A stretch of DNA of 64,000 bases from Takakia lepidozioides (taxonomy: Eukaryota; Streptophyta; Takakiopsida; Takakiales; Takakiaceae). The translations under genes were made by a program, and so were the position numbers. The stretch lies in assembly GCA_030704615.1 (NCBI GenBank), contig CM060731.1, positions 80,146,756 through 80,210,755 on the forward strand. The letters run 5' to 3'. Below, piece after piece: positions 10,808-21,837 of the stretch; within the stretch, counting starts at the first letter, position 1; the number at the start of each line of letters is the position of its first letter. Under the pieces are notes generated by a model. It was not told where the DNA came from. It made no database searches and was given only the letters and a program-made list of their open reading frames with translations.

Positions 10808-11400
10808 TGGTGGGGTTTACCCGGCATAGGTGGAAAGTCAGACCAAAATTGCACTTGACTGAAGGGGTGATTTTTGACTGATTCTGGTGACAGTGGATGG
10901 AAATCAAAGTGTTGTCCTATTTCTAGGTTTGGGTGGTGGAGCTTCTCCAAAGCTTGAAGATGGAAGTGAATACGAATTTTAATGAGCTCGATGAGAGGGG
11001 CAGCCCTATGCACAAGTTTGTTCAGCATCTTAAATTTGGACATGTTTGTTTGTTTCTCGTGGTGTGGCTTTGGGTGGAGCCCTTGACGAACTTGCATGAA
11101 TATTGTCAAAAGCTAGGCTTAACCCACCAAGATCCAATCCCATGGTGGATGCTTGAAAGTTCATATAGTGAATGTAAGGGTATTTGGGTATGTTGTTATT
11201 GATTGATGCGGCTTGTGAAAATTGAACCTTGAAATGCATATCCTCCATTTTTCTTCCAAAAAAAAAACAAAACACGGGATCTCTGCATGTAACACCGTGG
11301 GGATGACCCACCCATTTTTTTGTGAAAAATTGAAGGTAGTTCTCAGAATTCGTCGCTAGTAGTGCGAAACAACGCGAAGCCCTAGTATATATATATATAT
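10808..11400. other. Intergenic
   Basis: No gene recognised. A (TA)n microsatellite lies at about 11384-11404. Confidence 0.5.
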
Positions 11401-11420
11401 ATATTGCTTTTGTGATACAT

Positions 11421-11515
11421 AGATGTAGCGTAGGTGTGTTGGTTAGTCTGTAGTGTCTTAGAAATGTTATAACGTGGAGATCTTAGGTTCAAGTATGCAT
11501 TGCATGATATATGTA
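11421..11515 (+). repeat. tRNA-derived SINE-like fragment
   Basis: On the plus strand GTGTTGGTTAGTCTG (A-box-like) is followed by TCTTAGGTTCAAGTAT (B-box-like) at a spacing typical of tRNA-derived elements. Confidence 0.45.
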
Positions 11516-11630
11516 GAACAATGAATATATCGCTAATAGACAGAACCGGAGTTAATGGTCAATAAGTTTTTGAAATTCAAATTACAAATTCAAATTTTCC
11601 CGCCTAAATTCAAATGAACCCCCTTAAATT

Positions 11631-11900
11631 GCGACGTCCGGGCGTCGCACTTTGCGACCCCCAAACGGTGCTAATTCTGCATTGCAGAGTAGGTTTTATT
11701 TTATTTTATTTTTAAAAAAAAATTGGCGACGCCCGGGCGTCGCAAATCGCGGTTTCGCCTTTTTGCGACCCCCATTCGTCGCAAATTTGTGACATTTTTT
11801 TGGCGACGCCCTTGCGACACCCAGACGTCACAAAATTGGTTCTCCCCCCCTGCCCGAAAAGGGCTGTTTTACGACGCCGTGGCGTGGCGGCGGCGTCGAA
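11631..11900. repeat. GC-rich palindromic GCGAC/GTCGC repeat block
   Basis: It contains the perfect 18-bp palindrome GCGACGCCCGGGCGTCGC at 11726-11743, a one-mismatch copy at 11631-11648, and further GCGACnC/GTCGC words to 11900, all in otherwise AT-rich DNA. Such motifs often lie near the ends of DNA transposons, but no terminal repeats or transposase are seen. Confidence 0.6.
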
Positions 11901-12024
11901 ACCCCCCCTTTTTTCCTGTAGTGATTTCAATCATGTCTCCCCGATATACATCATGAAATCCATTATTCTAATGTTGAAGCTTAGATCCTCTATACAGTGC
12001 AAGCAGCAAGATCAGAGAAAGAGT

Positions 12025-12645
12025 ACCTCAATTGAGATAGCACGGCGCTGTAACTCAGCAAATCCTGCAAGCATGGCAACCACATACCTGCCGGTTAAAG
12101 CACATGGCACATCAGTATGGGTAAAACATCTCTTGGAGTGTAGAAACACAAGACAAGCCCAACTTTTCTCTAGATTAAGCTCTAGTAGCACTCCCACATG
12201 AATGTCCAGATACGTATCTTAACATTATGAAATGAGTCCGGGGAACAAACCCAAATGAAAGACTATTAATTATTTTCAATAGAGCAGCGACAAACCCAAG
12301 GAAAAAGCCTGTAGCATGGACTGACAACACAGCCCCTCCAATGATTCCTAAGTGTGCCAAAACATATGAAGCACTTTGAGCTGGTGACATAAACACTGCC
12401 TCCGCTATACTGGTGGAGAGAAGTGTTCCTGGGATTGTCCCTATGTGTGAGGTAAGTGAAGCAGCATAAAGGAGATGAACGTTTGCTGAAAAAATATTGC
12501 GCCGGTATGTACAAAGATAAAGTGCCAACAAAAAGGATGAGCTTGATTTTGGTGTACCTGCGCGACATGCAACTCTGTCTACATACTTCATAAGTCGTTG
12601 TCCCAAGACCCAAGTGGACAGGGGAGGCCGGTGAGTCTGTACCAC
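12025..12645 (-). pseudogene. Exons of an unidentified multi-pass membrane protein
   Basis: Three exon-like pieces lie on the minus strand. The first ends ...LMKYVDRVACRA at a GCAG|GTACAC donor (~12560). After a short intron ending TTTTTTCAG, the second (from ~12487) reads ANVHLLYAASLTSHIG, AEAVFMSPAQSASYVLAH, LGIIGGAVLSVHATGFFLGF and VAALLKI, with two or three hydrophobic helices. The third (~12091-12030) reads YVVAMLAGFAELQRRAISIE before a GTACTC donor. I do not recognise the family. No start or C-terminus is visible and a gypsy remnant abuts the 5' side, so a fragment is likely. A functional gene with unseen exons is not excluded. Confidence 0.4.
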
Positions 12646-12867
12646 AAATGGTAATCATACAGCAGAGGGTGCTGCTGCCCAACGTGCAAAAGCCGCCGGC
12701 TGCAGGATGCTAGGCATGCGAACTCGGGCACAGCACGCCTCCTCTGCACCCCACTCCGTCCCAACCAGTGCAAAACAACCGTGCATGCATTGACTGCCGT
12801 CTGGCTTTCTAGTCAATCACTAGGCTGCCACTATGTTGCCCACTATGGCAGTCACTAGTCCACACAA

Positions 12868-12936
12868 TCAACCTCTTGAGCATCGATCACACACCAGCAT
12901 GGTGGTTGCCCCTTTGGCAAACCCACAGAGCATGCA
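12868..12936 (-). pseudogene. PHD finger N-terminal half (second gypsy copy)
   Basis: The minus strand reads CMLCGFAKGATTMLVCDRC, then SRG and a stop at 12868-12870, where the conserved WH should begin. The first two zinc-ligand pairs (CxxC, CxxC) are in one frame, supporting the PHD call in the other copy. The second half is removed by the deletion that joins it to LTR-like sequence. Confidence 0.65.
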
Positions 12937-13070
12937 CCTCAAACCTGCAGGTACCACTGCTGGAAGTTTGGGTCAACTCTGCCATCGACATTGGGAAGGT
13001 GACATGACGCACAATTACGCACATGGTCTTTCCAAATCATGCCATCCCGACCCTCCAAGATCAGGACTCC

Positions 13071-13658
13071 TCAGGGCAACACCTCTTGAACCCTCAGAAT
13101 AACACGCCCTGCAATGACATCCAGGGTCATAGGAGCAGTCTGCTGCAAATAAACATAGTCACCAGGGCTAAACCTCCGAACCCCGGGACGATATCCTTTA
13201 CCATGTATAGTGGCATACCTCAACGTATCACGGTATTGTGCAATGGCAAGGTTCTCAAAAGCCATGGGCATGACTTTCTTGAACAACTTTGCACGTTGAT
13301 CACATACACGTACCCACACGTCTGGATCGTCAAGGTTAAGGACTTGAGCAGTGTCCCTACGAATGGCTGCAGACAAATCCGGCTCTCGGCCAAAGAGAAG
13401 AAAATATGGTGAGAATGAGGCAAGTGATGCTTGCTTGCTGAACCTATAGCCCATGGCTAACCAAGGCACTTGAAGATCCCAATCTCCTAGGTGTCCCTTC
13501 TGCAAGCCATACTTGCGCAAACCCCTCTTCACCGTCTGAACAACTCTCTCTGCCAAGCCATCGGCCTCAGGATGATCCCGAGAAGTGGTGCGGTGGTCTA
13601 TCAAGGCTTTATCACACAAAGCCTGAAACTCCCCCAAGAACTCTCTCCCTTGGTCCGT
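13071..13658 (-). pseudogene. Integrase C-terminal half
   Basis: An open frame of 188 codons plus a few upstream residues. Asp in TDQGREF, PEADGLAERVVQTVKRG, WLAMGYRFSKQASLASFSPY and FGREPDLSAAIRRD are all in one frame, then SPGDYVYLQQTAPMTLDV of the integrase C-terminal domain. It stops at VQEVLP*. The first catalytic Asp and the HHCC finger are lost. It is the better-preserved copy and was used here to judge the lesions in the copy at 615-1600. Confidence 0.85.
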
Positions 13659-13659
13659 C

Positions 13660-14590
13660 GAGCATTTGGGGGTCTGCGATCTGCTACACGTAAGTGTCTT
13701 TGAATGCGACGATCAAAGGATCCGGTCACTTGCAGTTGCCGTCTCAAGGGCAGCATTGCAAGAATCAGAAATAAGTAAGAAAGATGGTGGAAGAAGCTGC
13801 AAACAACAAATGAGTGAAGTGGCAGGGCGATGCTCCATTTTTAACATGCTCCCCTTCCCACCATGGTGATAGAGCCACACAAATGGACTCCCTTCCCGCC
13901 ACGGTGCAATTTCACGGCAACGGAACGGGATTGTCCGCCGAAACGTGATTTGGAGATGGCCTAAGACAAGTGGCGCAGGTTCTGGCCTTGTAGTCAGGTT
14001 GTTCACACTTCAATGCACACATTTCATACACATTCAACCATATGCCTAAGATCACAACGTCCTCAATCGTGAAAATTGAAATTCCACGTACGTCCTCCGT
14101 ACCCATTTCTCATTCATGCTTGCATGTGATCCACGGGGTAATTTCCATGTTTTCCCAGCTGATGTGGGTTCGCAAATTCTCGGTGTGTAGGTGTGTGTGT
14201 GAGGACCTCAACCTGGCATGGTACGATGGGTGTTGAATGGACCCTTCTCTGCGATGGGAGAACCACTACAGTTGAGTTTGTTTTTGCTGAATCATTTGGC
14301 AGAGCACTGTGTTCACTTCTCACACATCATGCGCATTTTCTCCAAGAATGCATGTAAAGCGGAGCCATACACTGCATCATTGCAGTGTGTTTCCTTCGCC
14401 TAATTTTGAACGAAAAAAAAGGTAACGGATCCATGTTAGTTGTGTGAATCACTACATCTAGTTGTCTGGAGGATTGTAAGTGGTTTAGGGTTTAACGTCT
14501 CAAAGTCGAAAAGGCCATAGTGTCGGATGCACGACACGTGTTCATATTTGAAATCAACAACGGCCGGATCTTCACTACAGATCGGGGGGG
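13660..14590. other. Intergenic, no recognisable gene
   Basis: Only short overlapping reading frames on both strands; nothing I can assign. Confidence 0.5.
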
Positions 14591-14677
14591 GTGTGTGATC
14601 ACACTCCCCTCCTTGTCCTTCTTTCCTCCTTTGAATGTCTTGGTCTTCCTCGCTCGTCTTTGTCTTGGTCATGGTCT

Positions 14678-14977
14678 ATGTCCACGCCTAGTAAGAAGCG
14701 CTCGACCGCCGAGGCAGCATCACCTCCTCCCACTTCTGCACATTCCAGCCCCGCGGTGCGAAGGAGCCCCCGCCTGGCTTGACTGAATCCGGTACAGATG
14801 GTGTCAGTGCGAGAGGGAAGGCAGAGCGGTGGGCGGTCTTCGAGTTCGGATTTTGACACAAGCGAGTATAGCATGGGCGACGACGATGAGGTGGAGGACA
14901 GTTTGGCGGAAATTGCACCTCTATCTGCAGAGTCTCTCCAAAAGGTGCGCAAACGGCACAAACCCGCTGCGCATGAG
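14678..14977 (+). pseudogene. 5' exon of a transposase-like or unknown nuclear gene
   Basis: The frame starts at ATG 14678 with MSTPSKKRSTAEAASPP, continues SPAVRRSPRLA, hits TGA at 14780-14782, and carries on in the same frame with an acidic, serine-rich stretch (SSSSDFDTSEYSMGDDDEVE) to KRHKPAAHE at a CATGAG|GTGAGT donor (14977/14978). The composition is that of a disordered nuclear N-terminus. A LINE lies in the following intron. The later pieces at 16767-18420 are plausibly the same gene; this is inference from strand and order. Confidence 0.4.
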
Positions 14978-14989
14978 GTGAGTTCTACC

Positions 14990-16600
14990 TCTACTTGTGT
15001 TCATGTTTTCTGGGCGTTGAGTTCTCCTGAAACTGAAACTGGGATGCACATATCCATAAAGTTGTTCAAACGGATCTCGTAGTATACAGGGCAGTAGAAG
15101 AAGAAGTGTTCTTCAGTTTCAATTTCCTTGTTGCGCCCTATGCAAGCTGGACATAGGCGGTCCTCCCGTTGCAGGTTTTCCATCTGCCAGTCTCTATCCG
15201 TAGGTTGTGGGAACCCACCCTGAACCGCCCCAATGCCCTCAAGAGGGAAGGAGGTAAGGGTGCTGAAAGGTAATTTGGTCTGAAGATTCTATCATCGCGG
15301 AGCACCAAGAATGTCTCTCGATAGAAGTGGAGCTTTGTTGTGAGATTGGGTAGCATCCAAGTTCTCTTTACATGTAATTCCATAAGCTCTCTCCGAATGA
15401 GTCTGTTGCGGTCATGTCTGGATGTGATGTCCACCTCATATGGGTTCATTGGTAAAGCAGTAGGAAGTCCGTTATGTTTCAATAAACTGTCCACTCGAGC
15501 ATACCAGGAGTTCCCGAAACCTGCAGCTTTGAGCCTCATAGATGTTGTGAGGGCCCTTGCCACTAGCCCTTTGGGTGGAAGGGCCCGCAATCTATGGAGA
15601 AAGATTGTAAGCCTGAATTGTGCCTCGGATTGCAATGGTACACATGCAAACTCTGCACCTAGGATCTGAGATGGAGTTGTGCTCCGGGCACCAAGCATTG
15701 CTTGGAGAAAAGATGATTGTAATGGTTCCAAATTCTTTTCCCACCAGGAGACAGGGACACCAGGTGCCCAGAACTCACAACCATTGATGGTAGCAGGGCT
15801 GACGACGGTGTCAAACAGCCACTTTTTGGTCGGGGGATGCCGCAGATGTATTTGCTTGCATTTGGCGTGAAGGCGGACGGAGGCCGCCTTACCTTTAGTC
15901 AATCTGTCTAAGGCAGTGGCTGCAAAGTGAAACTTGGGGGAGTGGATAACCAGACCTAGGTACCGGTATGATTTGACAATCTCAATTTCCTGCTGGTTGA
16001 AGATGAATCTACGATCAGCCTGGCCATTGAAGACCATGATCTTGGTCTTGCTAAGATTGACTTGCATCCCGTAGTCTTTGCAGAACTGTTCCAAAATTTT
16101 GAGATGGCGTTGCAGAAAGACCGGGGATTGTGCCAAAGGGCAACATCATCAGCGTAGAGGAGATCTGATTGGGCAGAAAATGAAGTTAGGCAGAAAACAT
16201 CCTTGAACATGTTTTCAATTTGTGACATGGGGGAGGACATCGTGGAAAAACCTTCAAGTCTACCACTGTGTGCAGAGGGACTAGTTTTTAAGTCAAGGAA
16301 ATGTTGCTTTGTCACGTCATTGCACCTGCGTTGGAGTACGCATTTGCTATATGCGTTGATAACTCCAACGAGGCTAGGTCTGCAATATCCTTTCAATTGA
16401 ATTGTGTCTGCACCTGTGTTTACCAACATTGAGAGTCTTTAGGCCTTTTGGGGCTCCGTTGTTGGGCTCCGCCATACAGCCATTTGCTGATTGTGTCAAT
16501 AGATGTCCACTGGATATGTGCAAAACCCGGATGGATGTTCTATTTCCTGTAAGTTTCATGTGGTACTGATGTGAACCCGCCCACATTCTGTTTCTTCACC
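14990..16600 (-). mobile_element. LINE fragment (RT 3' part and C-terminal domain)
   Basis: The minus strand reads LLYADDVALW (RT catalytic YADD, ~16150), then in another frame the long 332-codon ORF 16136-15138 with QVNLSKTKIMVF, SYRYLGLVIHS, LAPLQSSFLQAMLG-type thumb sequence and GRFRVGSHNLRIETGRW. It ends with CPACIGRNKEIETEEHFFFY (cysteine-histidine motif, 15183-15080). Upstream RT blocks (16590-16200) are scrambled by frameshifts. The 5' part, endonuclease and ORF1 are absent, as is usual for 5'-truncated LINEs. The YADD and C-terminal type differ from the LINE at 28.2-36.2 kb, so it is a different clade. Confidence 0.85.
15138..16136 (-). pseudogene. LINE reverse transcriptase thumb/C-terminal region
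   Basis: The longest open part of the LINE above: the RT fingers/thumb end and the linker to the zinc-binding C-terminus. It begins just after the YADD motif, which is in a different frame, and ends at TAYVQLA*, after which MENLQREDRLCPAC continues in a third frame. Confidence 0.8.
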
Positions 16601-16766
16601 AATGAATGGCCTTACATGTTATGAGGACATTCTGTCCCTCTCCTTTCCAGTTTTTGGCACTTGCGCTGCAGGGGAGTGGGTTTGAGGTCAGCCAATCCAT
16701 AGTTGTGTTGTGGGATGGTTTGTGCTCTGGTGACGTTGTGTTCAGTAGGACTACAGCTGATGCACC

Positions 16767-17054
16767 TTGTGTGTGGGATGTTTTTGGCAGCGGAAGGGGA
16801 GTGAAGCTGCAGCAAAGCACTCACAGCCACCACACAATGCCAACCAACACCAACCTTGGCACCCACCCCCTGCCGGATGGTCTCCACAACAGAGTGCACC
16901 ATGGGGAGCCCCCCCTGCTTCGGGGTCGTGGCGCTGGCTTCCTGATGTTGCCATGTCACAATGGGGGCCTCCCACATCTCCATACGGCCCTCCCCCCTCC
17001 GGCACACATCAGTCACCCCCCACAACGTATGACGGCGCTGCTCCCAGAGCATAG
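16767..17054 (+). pseudogene. Pro/Gln/His-rich exon-like ORF
   Basis: An open plus frame rich in P, Q, W and S (HNANQHQPWHPPPAGW, WGPPTSPYGPPPSGTHQ). Low-complexity but biased as coding DNA is. It lies between the 14678 exon and the transposase-like segment on the same strand. Function unknown. Confidence 0.3.
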
Positions 17055-17293
17055 GGGCAGGAACGGACATCAGAGCTGAGGAAGAAATGACGCCATGCCA
17101 TGAAACAATGGGAAGGAGATGGAGAGGGAAGGGTGGCTGCAGGGCTAAAGCGCCACAAGGTGGAGGTGCATGGAAATGGAGTCATCAATGCTGGCTGCGA
17201 AGGTAAGGAACACTGGCAGCGTGATTTGCGTGGCCTGGCATTGCGTTACCTTGCTCAAGCGTACAAGACATTGACCAACAGTCCCAGAGTGCC

Positions 17294-17600
17294 ATGTCAA
17301 CAGTAATAGAGGGCATAAATGGAATGTACGAGTACACACCTATCCCTGCCAATCGTGATTTTATAGTGAAGCAATGTGGGAAGATAATGAAAGGAGAAAG
17401 AGCAAAACTGAAAGATAAATGGGCGAAGACTGGTGTGAGGCCAATGAACACTGAAACCCGCCTATTGGGATAAGCTTGTTGCCTACTGGAGTCCCCTCGT
17501 GGACTTGCAAAGGCTGAAGGGATGAAGCAAGCGCGTGCTTGTGTCACGAACCCCTCGCGTTGGGGCCGGGCGGGAGTTGCAGGCCAAGCAGCCCGTTTGG
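17294..17600 (+). pseudogene. Plant transposase-associated domain (Transposase_24-like), frameshifted
   Basis: A 59-codon ORF from 17294 to 17473 contains DFIVKQCGKIMKGERAKLKD and KWAKTGVRPMNTETR. After a frame change come AYWDKLVAYW and then GLAKAEGMKQARACVTNPSR and WGRAGVAGQAARL. The layout (W-x-basic stretch, tandem tryptophans, then a lysine/arginine-rich 'GMKQAR...H/G-x-G-x-x-G' block) resembles the C-terminal domain of plant CACTA-linked proteins. This is by pattern only and a profile search is needed. It would belong to a DNA transposon or a host copy of one. Confidence 0.35.
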
Positions 17601-18096
17601 TAATCTCCTCACCCCCTTCTCATTGTTCTTACGTTGTGGCATGTTCTGATGGAAGAGACACCCACGAGTGGGTTTTATTGCTTGTGCATAATTAGTTGTT
17701 ATGTGATATGCAGGGTAGTGCTTTGTCCATATGCTCCTGGCATTTTGTACTGACAGTGTGTGGATGGGCAATACAGAAAAGACGCAAAGCGCGGAGCCCG
17801 TCATTGTCCGAGCTCGGGCGGAGCAAAAGAACGCTACGACTGGCACCCCATCAGAGTCTGTTTTGAGCCAGGTATGTTTTGAAGTCCGTTTCCATTCATG
17901 AATCTGTTGTTGTACTAAGATTTGGTGGGTATGTGGGGCCCCCACGCATGGTACACGAGGGGTGTTATGCCAAACCCAGCCATCTCCGAATGCCTGAAAT
18001 CCTGCACATTCGCCTCTTCTTCTGGTTTTTAACAGTACGGGTGGTGTTTGTGTATGCGTAGGGAGCAGGGAACTCAATGGCAGCCCGCATCGGGCC

Positions 18097-18420
18097 CTGG
18101 AGAGGCTTGCGGCTCTCTCTGCGGAGCGGGAGAGGGGAATGGAAGCACAACTGAAGAAGATAGTGGAACTCATGATGGGGCAAAAAGGGGGTGTGACGGG
18201 TGGCATTATGGAAGCCCCCCCTGCTGCGACCATTGTACTTGACAAGGAGGAAGTAATTGTAGTGGGTAGGGATGTGACAGAGGTCCGGGCTGTTGTTGAT
18301 GATATTCACAGTGGGGGGCAGGGTCCACTCGTTGAAGAGGGAGAGTCCAGCAAGTTGGTGGGGATGACATGGACGATGGGGGGGTCATTGCTCATGATGG
18401 GGGAAAAGGGGAAGCTGTAG
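18097..18420 (+). pseudogene. Coiled-coil C-terminal segment
   Basis: The open frame starts inside LERLAALSAERERGMEAQLK and KIVELMMGQK, a short heptad-like coiled coil, followed by a valine-rich low-complexity tail and a stop at 18418-18420. An exon-like TESVLSQ|GTATGT donor lies upstream at about 17872. Probably the end of the same transposase-like gene. Confidence 0.3.
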
Positions 18421-18530
18421 GGGAGAGGGTGGTAGTTTGCCTGGTCCAGGCTGCAGGGGGACCGAAACTTTGCCCTCCGGGTGACTGTTGTCTCCCAACC
18501 CACTAAGGTGAGACCCCGTGACACCCCTTC

Positions 18531-19232
18531 AAAAGCTCATTTCATAGAAAAGTCAAACTAATTGTTCTAGACCTGAACGGGATCCTGTGCCACTCTATTC
18601 CTAACTTTCAGCCCAACCCGAGGCGTCATTGGCCATGGGTGTTGACCACCAACAAGTATGTTTTCCCAAGGCCCCACGTCTGCGAGTTTTTAAACCTTCT
18701 CTTCCGGTATTTCTACGTTGGGATATGGTCCTGTGCTTCCAAGGGGAATGTTGAGACATCCAGATTCAAAGTGGTGATGCAGGGGGTCAAGGGTTCTCCC
18801 CTCTTTGTGTGGTCGCAAGAGGAGTGTGACCCTTGACAGCCACACCACCCCCAAAAGGGCCATGCCGTACAGAACTTACAGAAGAGACTGTCGAGGGTGT
18901 GGTCGGAATTTTTCTGGATTTAACGAATCCAACACCCTCCTAGTGGATGATTCACCACACAAAGGGAGGGGGAACTCCCCTTTGAACATGGTCCATCCAT
19001 TGTCGTTTGATGTCACTGGCAATGTCAGTGAGGGGCCCGATTCAGACTACATTTTAGAAACAGTCTGGCCCTACTGCCAAGATTTGTTTTGCTCCAAGGA
19101 TGTGCATGTCTTCACAAGCACGCGAAAGCTGACCCCGACTGGCAGCTTGAATGTGGGAGAGGATGGGGTCGTTGGGGGAAGTACTTCTGCGCCCATGCAG
19201 GTGAAACTAACCTTACTGTTTGCAACATGACA
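18531..19232 (+). pseudogene. FCP1/NIF-type HAD phosphatase domain, degenerate
   Basis: FCP1-homology domains dephosphorylate proteins such as the RNA polymerase II tail using a DxDx(T/V) nucleophile. In one frame from 18531: KVKLIVLDLNGILCH, KYVFPRPHVCEFLNLLFRYF, VGIWSCASKGNVE and PLFVWSQEECDP, then TGA at 18834-18836. The same frame continues KGHAVQNLQKRLSRVWSEF to about 18915. A frame change then gives GFNESNTLLVDDSPHKGRGN, MVHPLSFDV and TVWPYCQDL to the stop near 19230. The nucleophile motif reads DLN, so the second Asp is missing; the motif III-IV lysine and the VDDSP acidic pair are kept. One stop and one frameshift make it a pseudogene or reflect two errors. Confidence 0.7.
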
Positions 19233-21290
19233 TCGAAGCCAAAGTCCATGTTTGTTTTGTCCCCCCGGATGCCCTCTCACGCAAGGCTGGCACTATATGT
19301 TTTGCAGGGACCACATGTACAGGGAGTGGCAGTGGGGTCGAATGTGAAGAAGGTGGGTCCTGCGCCTAGGACCATAGTGCTACAACGGCAGCATTCCGGA
19401 TTTTCCCCCCGGCATGAGGAGGCAGCGCCCAAGGTATGGTTGTTCCCAGCCCCTCTCCGCAAACTTACTTGGTTGGTTTCCTTTATGGATACACTTCCTG
19501 AAGCGTTGCAATGTGTATTCATTGCAGGTGAGCAAGAGGAGTGCGCTGTCCCCGCACCATCATCGCAGCAGGACGTGGTTCCCCAGGCATGCATTCATGG
19601 CTCCTTGCTTTGCTGGCTGGTTTTTAGTAGGGTTATTTTTGCCATAAGTTGTAGTGTGCAGGGTCTAAGCAGGGTGTTTGTTAGCTTGCCTCCGTGGAGG
19701 TTTGTTTATACCATTGCAACCACCAGAGTTCATGTTATTCTTATCCTTCTGACTAAACCTCTTTTTGCTGCTGCAATTGAAGACACATGGGCAGCTTTCC
19801 TCAGTTGCCACCCTCAGCGACGAGGCTTCGCTTCAAGGTACGTTGGTACACCGTGAATTTGCTGCTGATTCAGTATTGTGGCAACCAAGATCGTTTCCAT
19901 GCCCAGCTGCGCTTGACTTTCATCCTGTCATTGCTATGTTTGTTGCTGAGTGGACCCTGATGTTGGTGTCTGCAGATATCAGATCTTGTGTTTCTCCTGA
20001 ACCCCCATGACAAGCGGTCAAAGACAGCCCTGCCAAGGCGAAGTGGTGGGAATAGCCGGGGTTGACAAGTTCCACTGCAAGGACATTTGATCCGGGTGGT
20101 ACAAGGTGAAAGTCCACGAGATCATGCTTCCAAGTGTTACATTGTCTTGCCCAAATGTGGACGATGCCCCCCCCCCCCAGACCACACTAGCGCACGTGAA
20201 AGGCACGGTGACTCTGTGGCCAGAGAAGAGTATGAGGAAAGGTGAAAGTATCAAGTGACATTTCATGTTTGTAGTCCATGTTGGGTGTGTAATGATACTT
20301 ATAGAAGTGTGTATGATACTCACGTTACCAGTTTTGAACATTTGGGCCATGACAGTTTAAGTGATGTCCGACAACCATGTATGTTGGCATTTAGTCTTGC
20401 TCATATGCAGATGTGCCGTGACGGTCTCTAATTTGAATGTAATATCACATTTCCTGACTTGTCGTCGTGTCCGTCCACCTTCTATGTGTATGTGTGATGG
20501 TCTTTGGTCTCCCTGTTGCCTCGTCTATTTGGTTCATTAGCGTGATGTTGTGCATGCATCGTGGTCTGTGTTCTGAGTCTCGCCCAGTATCATTGCTTCT
20601 CAATTCCCCCTGCATATGGGTGAACCACTAAAACCAGTAGAATGCATCAGAACCATATTTTCAGCTTAGAATGCAGGTCAGTTGGAAACTCACACAAACC
20701 ACTACAAGTGCTCATTTTTTGTGCTTTCCTACTGTAGTGCAACCAACTAGCACAGTGGCAGCGGAGTTGGCCAAAGCATCCCGAGATGGCACAAGCACTC
20801 TGCGTCTTTCCACTAGCAGTCGTACCCGTCACTGCCATTGCGTGGGGACGACGCCACGCGTCGACCCACACACTCTCCACGTGGTCCCCGTGGATTCGTC
20901 TGCCGGCAGTTGTGCAGTCAACTTCGCCAGTGGCTGTTGTGACGTCACATGCAGCACTCCAAGTGATGTGGCCGACTGCGATGTGGCGTCTTGGGCCCGT
21001 GGCCACGCGGCAGCATTGCCGTTCGTCGCGGCGCCGCCACATCGGCATCCACGTCCGCATCCACGTCCGCGTCCATGTGTCACCGCCGCCCCGGGTGAGT
21101 CAGTCCACTCATCCGGAGGGAAAAGTCAAAGTCAGCCCAAAAGGTCAGACACACGGGCGGCCCGCCTGGTTACGCCACGTGGTTCTTCAGCATTAATCGC
21201 ATTAATTGCTGAGCAGTTGTTCGCGCGTCTGCGTCCTTTACCACTCCAATCATTGGATGTCCAACCCAACTACCACGTCTGTTGTAACTA
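19233..21290. other. No recognisable gene; mixed composition
   Basis: Several plus-strand frames (19277-19856, 20671-21291) show no known domain. A C run lies at 20168-20178. The part 20770-21180 is GC-rich, with an imperfect repeat of CCACGTCCGCAT near 21045-21080. A decayed element or spacer is likely. Confidence 0.4.
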
Positions 21291-21837
21291 GTCTGTTGTA
21301 ACTTCCAGTCGATCCCAGTTTTTTGACTTTTACGACTCAAAATGAGTCGTTACTCCAGTGGTAAATGACACGAATGCTTCTAGTGATAGTTTGGAGTGAT
21401 TTTGACATGATACTGCTAAAGTGACAATAGGAAAGTATCCAGAAACATGTAACAGAGATGAGGAGAAGCTGTGGAATGAATGCTTTTCTGACCCAGTCAA
21501 GGGTGGGACAACCGAGGGAAAAATGTGAATGTCTATTAGATTACAGAGAGTAGGAGACGCAACTCAGCATAGACACTAAGGCAAACTCTCCTTCCCTGCA
21601 AAGGTGTGTTTTTGGTATCTGAGCGAATAAATATAATTTCTAAAAACATAATTTCAATATTTTGTTATTTAATAATGTTCTCATCAAGGCCACTGTCCAT
21701 TTTTTCTATAATAATAATAATATTCATCATAATAATAACAATAAATTAGATCCATTAATATTCAAACTTAATATTGAAAATCAATTAATAATTAATTAAT
21801 GCGTACCACCACACAGGAACGAACACGTGTTTCATAG

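Larger units (their letters stand above)
12815..13658 (-). mobile_element. Second gypsy remnant, same family as 1-2674, inverted
   Basis: In minus-strand order it holds the integrase core from TDQGREFLGEF onward, the integrase C-terminus, most of a PHD finger, and then directly a short LTR-like piece (TGTGGACTAGTGACTG). DNA between the PHD finger and the LTR, present at 1810-2128 in the first copy, is deleted. The 5' half is missing beyond about 13658. Confidence 0.8.

Noticed and set aside
16612-17070. Minus-strand 152-codon frame opposite the Pro/Gln-rich exon
   Set aside because: Shadow of low-complexity DNA; no motif.
20671-21291. 206-codon plus frame with HPRPHPRPRP-like repeat
   Set aside because: Low-complexity GC-rich sequence with overlapping open frames on both strands; no homology recognised.
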